DNA from: Streptomyces humidus
GTDB lineage: Bacteria; Actinomycetota; Actinomycetes; Streptomycetales; Streptomycetaceae
Length of the DNA: 64,000 bases
Direction: 5' to 3'
Assembly: GCF_014649655.1 (NCBI RefSeq)
Contig: NZ_BMTL01000012.1
Location: 161,485 to 225,484 of the forward strand
This document shows, in pieces, positions 8,442 through 17,024 of this stretch (its first letter is position 1; each line of letters begins with the position of its first letter). The translations under genes and the position numbers were made by a program. Below the pieces are notes generated by a model. It was not told the origin of the DNA, made no database searches, and saw only the letters and a program-made list of their open reading frames with translations.

Positions 8442-11060
8442 TCAGCCGAGACGTGTCAGCTTGTCCGAGAAGCCCGGCTCGCTCAGGTCGGACCGCAGGG
8501 CGACCGGCACCTTGACGGCCCCGCTGGTGCCGTCCCCGACGGTGAGCGTCCCCACCTGGGCGCCGGCCTTCGCGGTGTGCGGCACCTCGGCGGCGGTGAA
8601 CGACAGCCTCACCGTCATGCCCGCCCAGCCGACCGCCGGGACGTCCTTGGTGATGACGACCGGGGTCTGTCCGCCGAGCTGGTCGTCCACGTACCCGACG
8701 ACGTCGCCCTTCTTCAGGATCTTCGCCGAGGTGAGCGCGTCCTGGGCGGCGAGCAGCGCCGTCTGGCTGACCGCGTTGACCGTCTCCAGGATCGGCGCCT
8801 TGTGCTGGCCGAGGATCGCGCCGACGAGGGTCACCGTCTGCCCGTCGACCTTCTTGCGCGAGGCGAAGAGCAGGTTGCCGCCGGCGGCGGTGGTGCTGCC
8901 GGTCTTGATGCCGATCGCGCCCATGTTGAACGGCAGCGTGTTGTAGTTGGGCCAGTTCTTGCCGGACGGGTCGTCCCAGCTGGCCGCGCTGGAGATGGAG
9001 ACCAGGGCCGGGACCTTCACGAACGCGCGGCCCAGCTTCACCTGGTCCTCGGCCGTGGAGACGGTGGTCTCCTTCAGACCCGAGGGGTCGGTGTACGTCG
9101 TGTTCGTCATCCCCAGCTCCCGGGCGGTGGCGTTCATCTTCTTCACGAACGCCGCCTCCGAGCCCGCGTCCCAGCGCGCGAGCAGCCGCGCGATGTTGTT
9201 GGCGGAGGGGATCAGGACGGCCGACAGGGCCTGGTGCTCGGTGAGGTGCTGGCCCGCCTTGACGGTGTTGAGCGTCGACTCGTCGCCGGTGACGTCGTAG
9301 CCGCCCTCCTTCTCCGCCGTCGCGTCGACCTCGATCTTCGGCCCTTCCTCCCCGGCCTTCATCGGGTGTCCCTTGAGGATGACGTAGGCCGTCATGGTCT
9401 TGGCGACCGAGCCGATGGCCACGGGCGTCTGCTTGCCGAAGCTGCCCATCGTGCCGACGCCGTCGGCGTCGATCCAGCCCTGCCCCTCACCCGGCCACGG
9501 GAGCTGCGTCTTGCCGCCCCCGAAGGTGTAGGAGTCCTTCGCGGTGAGGGTGAGCGCGGTCGCGGGCAGCGGTCGCGCGGCCTGCACGATCGCAAACACG
9601 ATCACCAGCAGGAGGACCAGGGGCGTCCAGATCTTGAGCCGCCGGCGGAGCTGGCGCAGGGGCGTGGGCGGGGGCGGCGGGGTGTTCGTCAGCTCGGCGA
9701 GCAGGTCCAGCGGCGGCTTCGGAGGCAGCGGCTGCTGGGTGGTCCGCTCGGGGCCGACCTGCGGGACGAACGCGGTGACGTCGGCCTGCGGGGGCGTGAA
9801 CGGCTTGACCGCGGGCTTCGGCGCGCGGGGCTCGTCGAGCGGCTTGAGCGCGACGAACCTGCTCGTCCGCTCGGCGGGAGCCTCGTCCGTGGACTTCGCC
9901 TCGGCCTTGTCGCTCTTGTCGCTCTTGTCGCTCTTGTCGGCCTTGTCGGCCTCGTTGTCCCTGTCGGCCTTGCCGTCCTCGCCGTCCTCGCCGGAGGCGG
10001 GCCGGGCGGCCCCGCCGAGCTTCAGCATGGTGGTCGGCTGGTCGACGGCGGGCTTGGGCCGGGGGGTCTTGAAGACGGCGGTGGGCTGGTCGACGTGCGG
10101 CTCGCCGGTCTCGCCGTCGGCCTCGGCGTCCGTCTTGGCGTCCGTCTTGGGTTCGGTCTTGGCGTCGGCGGGCGCGGCGGCTTCGTCGGGCCTGTCCGAC
10201 TCGTCCGGGGCGTCGGCCTTGCCGGTCCCGGTGCCGGTGTCGGCGACCTCGGCGGACTTCTCGCCCGTGGCCCACTTCGGCGCGGGCTTGGAGGTGGGCC
10301 GCGCCTCTGTCGTCGGCTTTCCGGACGCGGGCCGGTCGGCCGCCTCGGAGACGCTCGCGGAGCTTTCCTCCGGGGCCGTGGCCGTGTCGGCGTCCGTGTC
10401 GGTGTCCGTGTCGGTGTCCGTGTCGGCGTGGGCGTCCGCGTCGGCGGAGCGCTTCTCGTCGGACTTCCCGTCCGCCGAGGACGCCCGCTGGGCCACCGCC
10501 GCCCGCGAGTGGGCGTCACCGCCCCCAGGAGCCGCTTCGGCGGTCTGCGAGGCGCTCTCGGCCTCCTCCGGGTCCTCGGCGCTCTCCGCGCCCCCGGCGT
10601 CACGGCCTCCGGCTTCGGCGGCCGCCGGCTGCTCGGCCGGCTCGTCCGCGTCCTCGTCCCCGTCCGTCCTGGCCGCCGGAGACTCGTCCTCGGGGGCTTC
10701 GGCGGCCTCGGGCTCGTCCGCCGCTCCGGGTACCCCAGGCTCGTCGGCTCCGCCGGTCCCTCCGGTCTTGTCGGACTCCACGGACTCCACGGACTCGCCG
10801 GACTCGCCGGACTCCACGGACTCGCCGGACTCGCCGGTCTCGCCGGTCTTCAGGTCCCGTACCGAGAAGACCCGGGTCGCGGTGTCGACGCCGCCGCGCG
10901 CCGCGGACGAACCGCCGTCCCGTGCCACCGCGACCCGCGGATCGCGGATCTCGCGGGGGTCACGGGACTCGCGTGCTTCGGGAACCGTGCCCGCGCTCCC
11001 CGACGTCGGTTCTGCCGACGACTCGCGCTGCTTCGACCTGTCGGGGGACTCGCCCGCCAC
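8442..11060 (-). CDS. D-alanyl-D-alanine carboxypeptidase (S11 family) with long disordered N-terminus
   Basis: 872 aa, about twice the usual length. The C-terminal ~380 residues are a class A low-molecular-mass PBP: SVAK at residue 551 (Ser nucleophile), SANN, and KTGST, followed by a PBP5-like beta domain. One membrane helix (KIWTPLVLLLVIVFAIV, about 470-490) anchors it with the catalytic domain outside. The first ~460 residues are cytoplasmic, acidic and repetitive: GES/VES repeats, DKS repeats and a DT run, each encoded by short tandem DNA repeats. GTG 11060 has AGGAGGAGG upstream. It trims the terminal D-Ala of peptidoglycan stem peptides. The tail could be a phosphorylation or scaffold region, but that is inference. 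Confidence 0.9.
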   Translation of the reverse strand: MAGESPDRSKQRESSAEPTSGSAGTVPEARESRDPREIRDPRVAVARDGGSSAARGGVDTATRVFSVRDLKTGETGESGESVESGESGESVESVESDKTGGTGGADEPGVPGAADEPEAAEAPEDESPAARTDGDEDADEPAEQPAAAEAGGRDAGGAESAEDPEEAESASQTAEAAPGGGDAHSRAAVAQRASSADGKSDEKRSADADAHADTDTDTDTDTDADTATAPEESSASVSEAADRPASGKPTTEARPTSKPAPKWATGEKSAEVADTGTGTGKADAPDESDRPDEAAAPADAKTEPKTDAKTDAEADGETGEPHVDQPTAVFKTPRPKPAVDQPTTMLKLGGAARPASGEDGEDGKADRDNEADKADKSDKSDKSDKAEAKSTDEAPAERTSRFVALKPLDEPRAPKPAVKPFTPPQADVTAFVPQVGPERTTQQPLPPKPPLDLLAELTNTPPPPPTPLRQLRRRLKIWTPLVLLLVIVFAIVQAARPLPATALTLTAKDSYTFGGGKTQLPWPGEGQGWIDADGVGTMGSFGKQTPVAIGSVAKTMTAYVILKGHPMKAGEEGPKIEVDATAEKEGGYDVTGDESTLNTVKAGQHLTEHQALSAVLIPSANNIARLLARWDAGSEAAFVKKMNATARELGMTNTTYTDPSGLKETTVSTAEDQVKLGRAFVKVPALVSISSAASWDDPSGKNWPNYNTLPFNMGAIGIKTGSTTAAGGNLLFASRKKVDGQTVTLVGAILGQHKAPILETVNAVSQTALLAAQDALTSAKILKKGDVVGYVDDQLGGQTPVVITKDVPAVGWAGMTVRLSFTAAEVPHTAKAGAQVGTLTVGDGTSGAVKVPVALRSDLSEPGFSDKLTRLG

Positions 11061-11246
11061 CGATGCCTCCTCCTGTGCCGCACGCCGTCCGCGCGCCTGC
11101 CGAACCGTGAACCGCCCGCCCCGGACCCGCCTCGCGGCGCTGTCCGAACCATGTACCAGTGTCCTGTGTAGAGGGCTTGGCTCCTGCGGTAGACGAGAAC
11201 GACATACCTACTGGTTCCACTACAAACAGGTCACGCACCCTCGACA

Positions 11247-11280
11247 GATGAATGTGAGAGGGGTCACCCTGTCATTCATC
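11247..11280. promoter_or_regulatory. inverted repeat upstream of the GPP34 gene
   Basis: GATGAATG (11247-11254) and CATTCATC (11273-11280) form a perfect 8-bp inverted repeat with an 18-nt spacer ending 17 bp before the GPP34 start. It could be an operator or a 5'-UTR hairpin. The rest of 11061-11246 shows no gene. Confidence 0.3.
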
Positions 11281-11297
11281 CACGCGGGGAGGCATGG

Positions 11298-12053
11298 ATG
11301 GGCAGGAGCCGCAGAACGATTCCGGAAGAGCTTCTACTGCTGGCGTTGGACCCGACCACGGGTACCACCGCACAGCCGCAGTCGCTCGACCTTGGTCTGG
11401 CCGGAGCACAGCTAGTGGAGCTGGCGCTGGCCGGGCGGATAGCCCCTGACGGGGATCGTATCGCCGTGGTGTCCCCACGGCCGACTGGAGATCCGACACT
11501 GGACTGCGCGTTGGAGTTGCTGCGAAGGCGTGGCGCTCCCGTACGGGCCGTCCACTGGATCGGCGGGCCGCGTCTCGGGCTGCGCCAGACCTACCTCTCG
11601 CATCTGGAACGGTGCGGCATGGTGCATGCCGTGGCGGGCCAGATGTGCGGAGTGCTGCCGACGACTCGCTATCAGGCGACGGACACCGACATCAGCCGGG
11701 AGATAAAGGCCCGGCTGGACTCCGCGATCCGCACCGGCGTGCCGCCGGACCCGCGGACCGCGGCGCTCGCCGCACTGGCGCACGCGGTCGGCCTCGGCAA
11801 GCACCTGTACCCGGGCAACGAGGGACGCTCGTCCCGCTCCCGGCTGCGGGATCTGATCAGGCACGACCCGATGGGCGGCCTCGTGGCGCACGCCGTGATG
11901 GACGTCCAGAACGGCGCGGGGGCACAGCCGCGTCGCAACCAGCCACCCGCCGGCCGCCAGGCCGGACCGGGAGCGGGGCCCGCTCCGGAACCCGCCCGTG
12001 GCGTTCCGGCGCAGCCGCACCGCGGTTCCATGGCGCGTGTCGTGGCCCACTGA
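11298..12053 (+). CDS. GPP34 (GOLPH3/Vps74-like) family phosphoprotein
   Basis: 251 aa. ATG 11298 has GGGGAGG five bases upstream. The N-terminus TIPEELLLLALDPTTG and the helix GAQLVELALAGRI are the hallmark of GPP34 proteins, which bind phosphoinositides in eukaryotes; the bacterial copies are common in actinomycetes and have no settled function. The core ends near residue 200 and is followed by a Pro/Gly/Arg-rich tail. It sits divergent from the carboxypeptidase. Confidence 0.85.
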   Translation: MGRSRRTIPEELLLLALDPTTGTTAQPQSLDLGLAGAQLVELALAGRIAPDGDRIAVVSPRPTGDPTLDCALELLRRRGAPVRAVHWIGGPRLGLRQTYLSHLERCGMVHAVAGQMCGVLPTTRYQATDTDISREIKARLDSAIRTGVPPDPRTAALAALAHAVGLGKHLYPGNEGRSSRSRLRDLIRHDPMGGLVAHAVMDVQNGAGAQPRRNQPPAGRQAGPGAGPAPEPARGVPAQPHRGSMARVVAH

Positions 12054-12350
12054 GCCGCAGTCCCACCGGCGCCGCAGGGCGCTGCGAGGCGCAGCCGGGC
12101 ACCACAGGGAACCGCAGGAACCGCGGAGACACCGCGCACGCAGGACCGCACCATCGCACCATCGCAGGACGCAAGACCGTTCGGGAGCCGCCGCGGACCG
12201 CGCGGGGTGGTGCGACACACCGCCCCGCGCGGACGCATGTCGGCGCCGGTGGGACGCTGGTCCGAACTGGCGTGTACCGGCCGCATAACCACCGTTTTCC
12301 AGCGGTAGAAAGCACCTTGGTGGCAGTCTGCTCAACAGCAGATACGCAAA

Positions 12351-12367
12351 GTGTCAGTTGCAGACAC
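12351..12367. promoter_or_regulatory. possible operator upstream of the XRE regulator
   Basis: GTGTC and GACAC arms with a 7-nt spacer lie 22 bp before the XRE start. The 335-bp gap 12054-12388 holds no gene, and its right end is noticeably less GC-rich than the surroundings, as expected for a promoter. Autoregulation is possible but not shown. Confidence 0.3.
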
Positions 12368-12388
12368 GCAGCCGGAGGTGCACGTCCC

Positions 12389-13246
12389 GTGGCGTCCAAC
12401 GTCAATCCCACTGTCAGGCGACGCCGGTTGGGCCAGGAGCTGCGCCGGCTCCGTGAGCTCAAGGGCATGACGGCCGAGGAGGTCGCCGAGCGCCTGCTGG
12501 TGTCCCAGTCGAAGATCAGCCGGCTGGAGAACGGCCGGCGCAGCATCAGCCAGCGCGACGTCCGCGACCTGTGCGGGGTGTACGAGGTCGAGGACCAGCG
12601 GATGGTCGACTCGCTGATGGAGATGGCCAAGGACTCGCGCCAGCAGGGCTGGTGGCACGCTTTCGGTGATGTCCCCTACAGCGTCTACATCGGCCTGGAG
12701 ACGGACGCGGCGAGCCTGCGCGTGTACGACCCGCAGATCGTGCCGGGGCTGTTGCAGACCCGTCAGTACGCGGAGGCGCTGATCTCGGGCGCGCTGCCGG
12801 AGACGGCCCCCACGGAGATCGAGAAGCGCGTGCAGGTGCGGATGCGCCGGCAGGAACGTGTCTCCTCCGGAGAGAACCCCCTGCGCCTGTGGAGCGTGAT
12901 GGACGAGTCGGCGCTCCGAAGGGTCGTCGGCAGCCGCGAACTCATGCGGGGTCAGCTGGAACACCTCGTCGAACAGTCCCAGCTGCCGCATGTCACGGTG
13001 CAGGTGATCCCCTTCGACATGGGTGCGCACCCCGGTCTCAACGGCCAGTACGCGATCCTCGAGTTCCCCGACACCGCCGACTCCAGCGTGGTCTACATCG
13101 AGGGCGTCACCAGCGACCTCTACCTGGAGAAGCCGAACGACGTGCAGAAGTACAGCGTGATGTACGAGCATCTGCGCGCCCAGGCCCTGAACGTCGACCA
13201 GTCGCGCCAGTTCATCGCCGACATCGCCAAGGGGTATGTGCCGTAA
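12389..13246 (+). CDS. scr1: XRE-family regulator with DUF5753 domain (Scr1-like)
   Basis: 285 aa. The HTH lies at residues ~12-70 (LGQELRRLRELKGMTAEEVAERLLVSQSKISRLENG, an XRE helix-turn-helix), and a DUF5753 putative ligand/partner-binding domain covers the rest (VPGLLQTRQYAEALI, VTVQVIPFDMGAHPG). GTG 12389 follows GGAGG by about 10 bases. A DUF397 gene lies downstream, the standard partner for this regulator class (as with WhiJ and BldB-type neighbours). From memory, the S. coelicolor pair at this locus is Scr1/Scr2, described as a positive regulator of antibiotic production; orthology here rests on gene order. Confidence 0.85.
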   Translation: MASNVNPTVRRRRLGQELRRLRELKGMTAEEVAERLLVSQSKISRLENGRRSISQRDVRDLCGVYEVEDQRMVDSLMEMAKDSRQQGWWHAFGDVPYSVYIGLETDAASLRVYDPQIVPGLLQTRQYAEALISGALPETAPTEIEKRVQVRMRRQERVSSGENPLRLWSVMDESALRRVVGSRELMRGQLEHLVEQSQLPHVTVQVIPFDMGAHPGLNGQYAILEFPDTADSSVVYIEGVTSDLYLEKPNDVQKYSVMYEHLRAQALNVDQSRQFIADIAKGYVP

Positions 13247-13514
13247 CGCCGTTCGCGATGACGGATGTTCGGGACGACCGACGACCGACGTCCACGCGGG
13301 AGGCGGCGCATGGTACGCCCTCCTCCCGGGAGGACGGAAGTTTCCATTGGGATATGTCATCCGGTCGAGTGAATAGTCGCTTCGTCAGTCGATGTTGGCG
13401 AGTAGCGTCGATCACGCCATCGAGCAACAAGGTTGGCGTGAACGCGCCGCGTGGCCGCAGTGGGGTCCGTGGTGCCGGGACAGTTACTCAACAACTGCAC
13501 TACGGAGCAAAAAC

Positions 13515-13706
13515 ATGGCAATTCGTCAGGGCAGCGCGCACGCGTGGACCAAGTCCTCCTACTCCACGGGCAACGGCGCATGCGTCGAGGTCAAGTCGCC
13601 GGCCGTCCAGGCCCTTCTCGTCCGGGACTCCAAGGTCGAGGACGGCCCCAGCCTGGTCTTCCCCGCCGACGCGTGGAGCGACTTCGTGGCCTCGGTCAAG
13701 GCATAG
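13515..13706 (+). CDS. scr2: DUF397 small protein, partner of the XRE regulator (Scr2-like)
   Basis: 63 aa. ATG 13515 follows GGAG by seven bases. The sequence WTKSSYSTGNGACVEV...VRDSKVEDGPSLVFPADAWSDFVASVK is a textbook DUF397 domain. Such proteins pair with the upstream XRE protein and are thought to modulate it; toxin-antitoxin-like behaviour has been suggested for some pairs. The 268 bp between the two genes probably carries a separate promoter. Confidence 0.9.
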   Translation: MAIRQGSAHAWTKSSYSTGNGACVEVKSPAVQALLVRDSKVEDGPSLVFPADAWSDFVASVKA

Positions 13707-13733
13707 GGCGGAGGACTTCCCGTCCTCCGGCCG

Positions 13734-13784
13734 CCGGTCGTCCGTCACCGGTCGTCCGTCACCGGTCGTCCGTCGCCGGTCGTC
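13734..13784. repeat. 14-bp tandem repeat, 3.6 copies
   Basis: Units CCGGTCGTCCGTCA begin at 13734, 13748 and 13762 (the third ends in G), followed by a partial fourth. It lies just after the DUF397 stop and before the terminator. There are no spacers, so it is not a CRISPR; it is probably a slippage product. Confidence 0.85.
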
Positions 13785-13823
13785 TCACCGGGGCGTCGGC
13801 ACAACTGCACAGGAACCGCCCAA

Positions 13824-13864
13824 GGGCCCTCTCGTCCAGATCGCCGTCCTAGCCGAGAGGGCCC
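13824..13864 (+). terminator. terminator of the DUF397 transcript
   Basis: A perfect 11-bp stem GGGCCCTCTCG / CGAGAGGGCCC with a 19-nt loop lies downstream of the tandem repeat, between convergent genes. Confidence 0.65.
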
Positions 13865-13922
13865 GGTGGTGTATCAGGAGCCGCTGCGCGGAGGCCGCTG
13901 ACCTCGTCGACGTGCGCCGGGC

Positions 13923-13952
13923 TCCGTCGCGGGCTGCGGCCCGCGGGACGGA
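13923..13952 (-). terminator. terminator of the glutathione peroxidase gene
   Basis: TCCGTC-GCGGGC, tetraloop TGCG, then GCCCGC-(GG bulge)-GACGGA forms a 12-bp hairpin two bases beyond the peroxidase stop codon. Confidence 0.6.
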
Positions 13953-13954
13953 GG

Positions 13955-14458
13955 TCAGCTCAGCTGGTCCTCGATGGCGGCGACGACCTCGGCGGACTCG
14001 GGCTCGGTCTGCGGGGAGAAGCGGGCGACGACGGAGCCGTCCCGGCCGATCAGGAACTTCTCGAAGTTCCAGCGGATGTCGCCCTCATGGCCCTCGGCGT
14101 CCGCGAACCCGACGAGCCGCTGGTACAGCGGGTGCCGGTCGTCGCCGTTGACCTCGACCTTCTCGGTCAGCGGGAAGGTCACGCCATAGGTCGCGGAGCA
14201 GAACTCGGCGATCTCCTCGGCGCTGCCGGGCTCCTGCCCGAGGAACTGGTTGCAGGGCACGCCCAGCACGGTGAAGCCCTGGGCGGCGTACCGCTCCTGG
14301 AGCCGCTCCAGACCCGTGTACTGCGGGGTGAGGCCGCACTTGGAGGCCACGTTCACCACGAGCACGGCCTGGCCCGCGTACTGCGAGAGGTCCGCGGAAC
14401 CGCCCTTGAGGGCGTCGATCTGTACGGCGAGGGGGGAGGCGCCGGCATGAGTAGTCAT
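13955..14458 (-). CDS. glutathione peroxidase family (thioredoxin-type GPx)
   Basis: 167 aa, normal for the family. Peroxidatic Cys41 lies in NVASKCGLT, the Gln lies in PCNQF and the Trp in RWNFEKFL, completing the catalytic tetrad pattern. In actinomycetes, which use mycothiol and thioredoxin, these enzymes reduce H2O2 and alkyl hydroperoxides in the cytoplasm. The gene stands alone with its own terminator. Confidence 0.92.
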   Translation of the reverse strand: MTTHAGASPLAVQIDALKGGSADLSQYAGQAVLVVNVASKCGLTPQYTGLERLQERYAAQGFTVLGVPCNQFLGQEPGSAEEIAEFCSATYGVTFPLTEKVEVNGDDRHPLYQRLVGFADAEGHEGDIRWNFEKFLIGRDGSVVARFSPQTEPESAEVVAAIEDQLS

Positions 14459-14559
14459 GCCCCGGATGCTAGTCCCGGCCTGGCCCGCTCCCCGCCCCGG
14501 CCCGGCAGCGGCTGCGTCGCGGCTCGTGACCCTTCACGGGTGGTGGCCGCTGGTGAGAA

Positions 14560-15537
14560 TCAGGGGAGGGGAGCGGCTGCCTCCGTCAGGGTCGTGCCTG
14601 CCGGGGTCCGGGAGTACAGCACCGAGCGGCCCGCGCGGCGGCGTTCCACCAGGCCGGCGTCCAGGAGGACCCGCAGGTGGCGGCCGACCGAGCCCAGGCC
14701 CTGGCCGGTCAGGGCCACCAGCTGGGTGGTGCTCAGGGGCGCGGCGAGGAGCACCAGCACCGTGGCCCGGGCGGGGCCCAGAAGCGTGCCCAGCGCGTCC
14801 GGGACGGCGTGGGCGCGGTCCCGGCGGTCCTCGGCGAGCGCGCCGGAGCACGGGTAGACCACGGCGTACCGTTCCCGCCCCTCCCAGGCCACCCAGCCGG
14901 TCTTCGGGGTGACCGGCACGAACAGCAGCTCCGCGCCGGAGATCTCGCGGGGCGGGTACTCGTGCAGGTTGACCTGGAAGCGGCTTTCGCCGAGCCAGCG
15001 CGTGCCCGGGCGCAGCGAGTCCAGCACGGCGGCCCAGCCGCCCCGGCTGACCAGCGCGGTCCGGGCCACGACGTCGGCCTCCAGGATGCGCCGGCGCCGC
15101 TCCCAGTACGGGCGCACGTCCGTCTCCCACACGTGCTCCAGCAGCGCGGCCGCCCGCTCGGGCAGGTCCTCCCGGTCCAGGGCCGCGGGGAGCGGGCCCG
15201 CCAGGGACGTCCGCAGATGGGCCCGGGCCGCCGCCGGGTCCGCCGCCCGCACCCGGGCCACGCCCTCCTCGAAGCTTTCGCCGTCCCTCGGCGTCGGCGT
15301 GAGGAAGTCCGCGATCCAGCTGCGGCCGAGGCCCGCCCGCACGAGCAGTGCGGTCACCGGGTCGGCGGCCAGCGCCGCGCGGTAGCCCGGGAGGTGGGAG
15401 CGCAGCCAGTCGTGCTCGCCGGGGTGGGTGCCCGCTGCCGCGTGCAGCAGTTTCAGGCTCGCGAAGGTCTCGGCGAGCGGCGAGAGCACGAACCGGCTGC
15501 GGGCCAGGGTGTCGGCGTTCACCTGCCACCAGCCCAT
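14560..15537 (-). CDS. ArsR/SmtB-type winged-helix regulator
   Basis: 325 aa from ATG 15537 (MGWWQVNADTLARSRFVLSPLAE); no strong RBS is visible, so the start is taken from the family pattern. The N-terminal ~240 residues are the large conserved domain found before ArsR-type winged helices in Streptomyces (DUF5937-like). The C-terminal winged helix is STTQLVALTGQGLGSVGRHLRVLLDAGLVERRRAGRSVLYSRT. The metal-binding Cys of classical ArsR are absent. It is divergent from an MFS exporter 101 bp away, which it probably controls. Confidence 0.85.
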   Translation of the reverse strand: MGWWQVNADTLARSRFVLSPLAETFASLKLLHAAAGTHPGEHDWLRSHLPGYRAALAADPVTALLVRAGLGRSWIADFLTPTPRDGESFEEGVARVRAADPAAARAHLRTSLAGPLPAALDREDLPERAAALLEHVWETDVRPYWERRRRILEADVVARTALVSRGGWAAVLDSLRPGTRWLGESRFQVNLHEYPPREISGAELLFVPVTPKTGWVAWEGRERYAVVYPCSGALAEDRRDRAHAVPDALGTLLGPARATVLVLLAAPLSTTQLVALTGQGLGSVGRHLRVLLDAGLVERRRAGRSVLYSRTPAGTTLTEAAAPLP

Positions 15538-15638
15538 ACCCGCGCACACCTCCCATGGCCGTCCCCCACGGCGCACGAGGTTTCGCGGGCCGGCGAAACA
15601 ATAACCGGGCTCCCCGGACCCGCCCCAGACTCCGGCCC

Positions 15639-16916
15639 ATGACCGGCTTCTCCTACCACCAGCTCTTCCGCGTCCGCGAGTTCACCCCTCTCTTCCTATC
15701 CTCCGCCGCCCACACCGCCGCCCAGACGGTCAGCGGGCTCGCCCTCGGCACCCTCGTCTACCGGGCCACCGGCTCGCCGCTGCTGTCCGCGGTGAGCATG
15801 TTCGGGCCGTCGCTCGCGCAGGTGCTCGGCGCGACCGTCCTGCTCTCGGGATCCGACCGGCTGCCCCCGCGGTCGGCGCTGACCGGCCTCTCCCTCGCCT
15901 TCGCCGCCGCGGCCGCCCTCATGGCGCTGCCGGGGCTGCCGACCTGGGGCGTCTTCGCCGTCGTCCTCGTCCAGGGTCTGGTCGCCTCGCTCGGCGGCGG
16001 CGTCCGGTGGGGGCTGCTGAACGAGATCCTCGGCGGGGCCGAGGGCGGCTATCTGCCGGGGCGTTCGCTGTTCAACATGATGAGCGGGCTGATGCAGATC
16101 ACCGGTTACGCGACGGGCGGCGTGCTCGTGACCGCTCTCTCCCCGCGCCCCGTCCTCCTGCTCGCCGCCCTGCTGTACGCGGCCTCGGCGGTCGTCGCCC
16201 GTCTCGGGCTGACCTCCCGTCCGCCGCGGGCCTCCGGCCGGCTGTCGGCCGCGGCGACCCGGCGCGCCAACGCCGCCCTGTGGTCCTCCCGCCCCCGCCG
16301 CCTCACCTACCTGGGGCTGTGGCTGCCCAACGGCCTCGTCGTCGGCTGCGAGGCACTCTTCGTGCCCTACGACCCCGGGGCGGCGGGCACGCTGTTCGCG
16401 AGCGCCGCCGTGGGCATGCTGGCCGGTGACGTGCTCGTGGGCCGTCTCCTCCCGCCGGCCCTGCGCCCCCGCCTCGCCACCCCGCTCCTGCTGCTCCTGG
16501 CCGCCCCCTACACCCTGTTCGTCCTGCACCCCGCCGTTCCGCTCGCCGCGGCCTGCGCCGCACTCGCCTCCGTCGGCTTCGGCGCGAGCCTGGTGCAGCA
16601 GGAGCGGCTGATGGCCCTCACCCCGCCCGAACTCAGCGGCCACGCCCTCGGGTTGCACTCGGCCGGGATGCTCACCTTGCAGGGAGTGAGCGCGGCCCTG
16701 GCGGGCGGGGCGGCCCAACTCACCTCGCCCGCAACGGCGATGGCCGCGATGGCGGGCCTGTCGGTCGCGGTGACGCTGGCGTTGAGGTTCGCCGCCCGCA
16801 CCGGGACACGCCCGGACGCGCCCGTCACCGCCGACGACCCCCGGCTGCCCCCGACTGCGGCCCCCCTCCGCTCACCTGCGCCCTTGCCGGTGAAGGAGAC
16901 GCGTGACGGCCGGTGA
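15639..16916 (+). CDS. MFS transporter, probable efflux permease
   Basis: 425 aa with about 12 membrane segments, starting MTGFSYHQLFRVREFTPLFLS. The overall pattern (FRVREFTPLFLSSAAHTAAQTVSGLALGTLVYRATGSPLLSA) matches the actinobacterial enterobactin-exporter/macrolide-efflux branch of MFS. The substrate is unknown. The divergent ArsR-like regulator suggests induction by a small molecule. The Pro/Ala-rich C-terminal tail is cytoplasmic. Confidence 0.85.
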   Translation: MTGFSYHQLFRVREFTPLFLSSAAHTAAQTVSGLALGTLVYRATGSPLLSAVSMFGPSLAQVLGATVLLSGSDRLPPRSALTGLSLAFAAAAALMALPGLPTWGVFAVVLVQGLVASLGGGVRWGLLNEILGGAEGGYLPGRSLFNMMSGLMQITGYATGGVLVTALSPRPVLLLAALLYAASAVVARLGLTSRPPRASGRLSAAATRRANAALWSSRPRRLTYLGLWLPNGLVVGCEALFVPYDPGAAGTLFASAAVGMLAGDVLVGRLLPPALRPRLATPLLLLLAAPYTLFVLHPAVPLAAACAALASVGFGASLVQQERLMALTPPELSGHALGLHSAGMLTLQGVSAALAGGAAQLTSPATAMAAMAGLSVAVTLALRFAARTGTRPDAPVTADDPRLPPTAAPLRSPAPLPVKETRDGR

Positions 16917-16985
16917 CGGCCGTGGTCGGCCCCCGGTGGTGCGACGAATTCGCGCAGGCTCGGGTATCGGGGCGGCCCGCGTCGT

Positions 16986-16991
16986 CATAAT
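16986..16991 (+). promoter_or_regulatory. candidate -10 element of the three-gene conflict operon
   Basis: CATAAT lies 33 bp before the first gene of the operon. No convincing -35 is seen, so this is only a candidate. The operon start codon is preceded by a G-rich stretch (GGGGGTGGTGG). Confidence 0.25.
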
Positions 16992-17024
16992 CGTGGCCAA
17001 GGACCAATCGGGGGTGGTGGTTTC

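Noticed and set aside
9890..9960. Tandem GTCGCTCTT-type repeat considered as a regulatory or CRISPR-like array
   Set aside because: It is in-frame coding repeat (DKS) of the carboxypeptidase tail, with no spacers.
8340..11171. Plus-strand frame of over 900 codons opposite the carboxypeptidase
   Set aside because: Gly/Arg/Val-rich antisense shadow; the minus strand holds SVAK, SANN and KTGST in order.
13734..13784. Short repeats after DUF397 considered as CRISPR
   Set aside because: Units are directly abutting without spacers and no cas genes are present.
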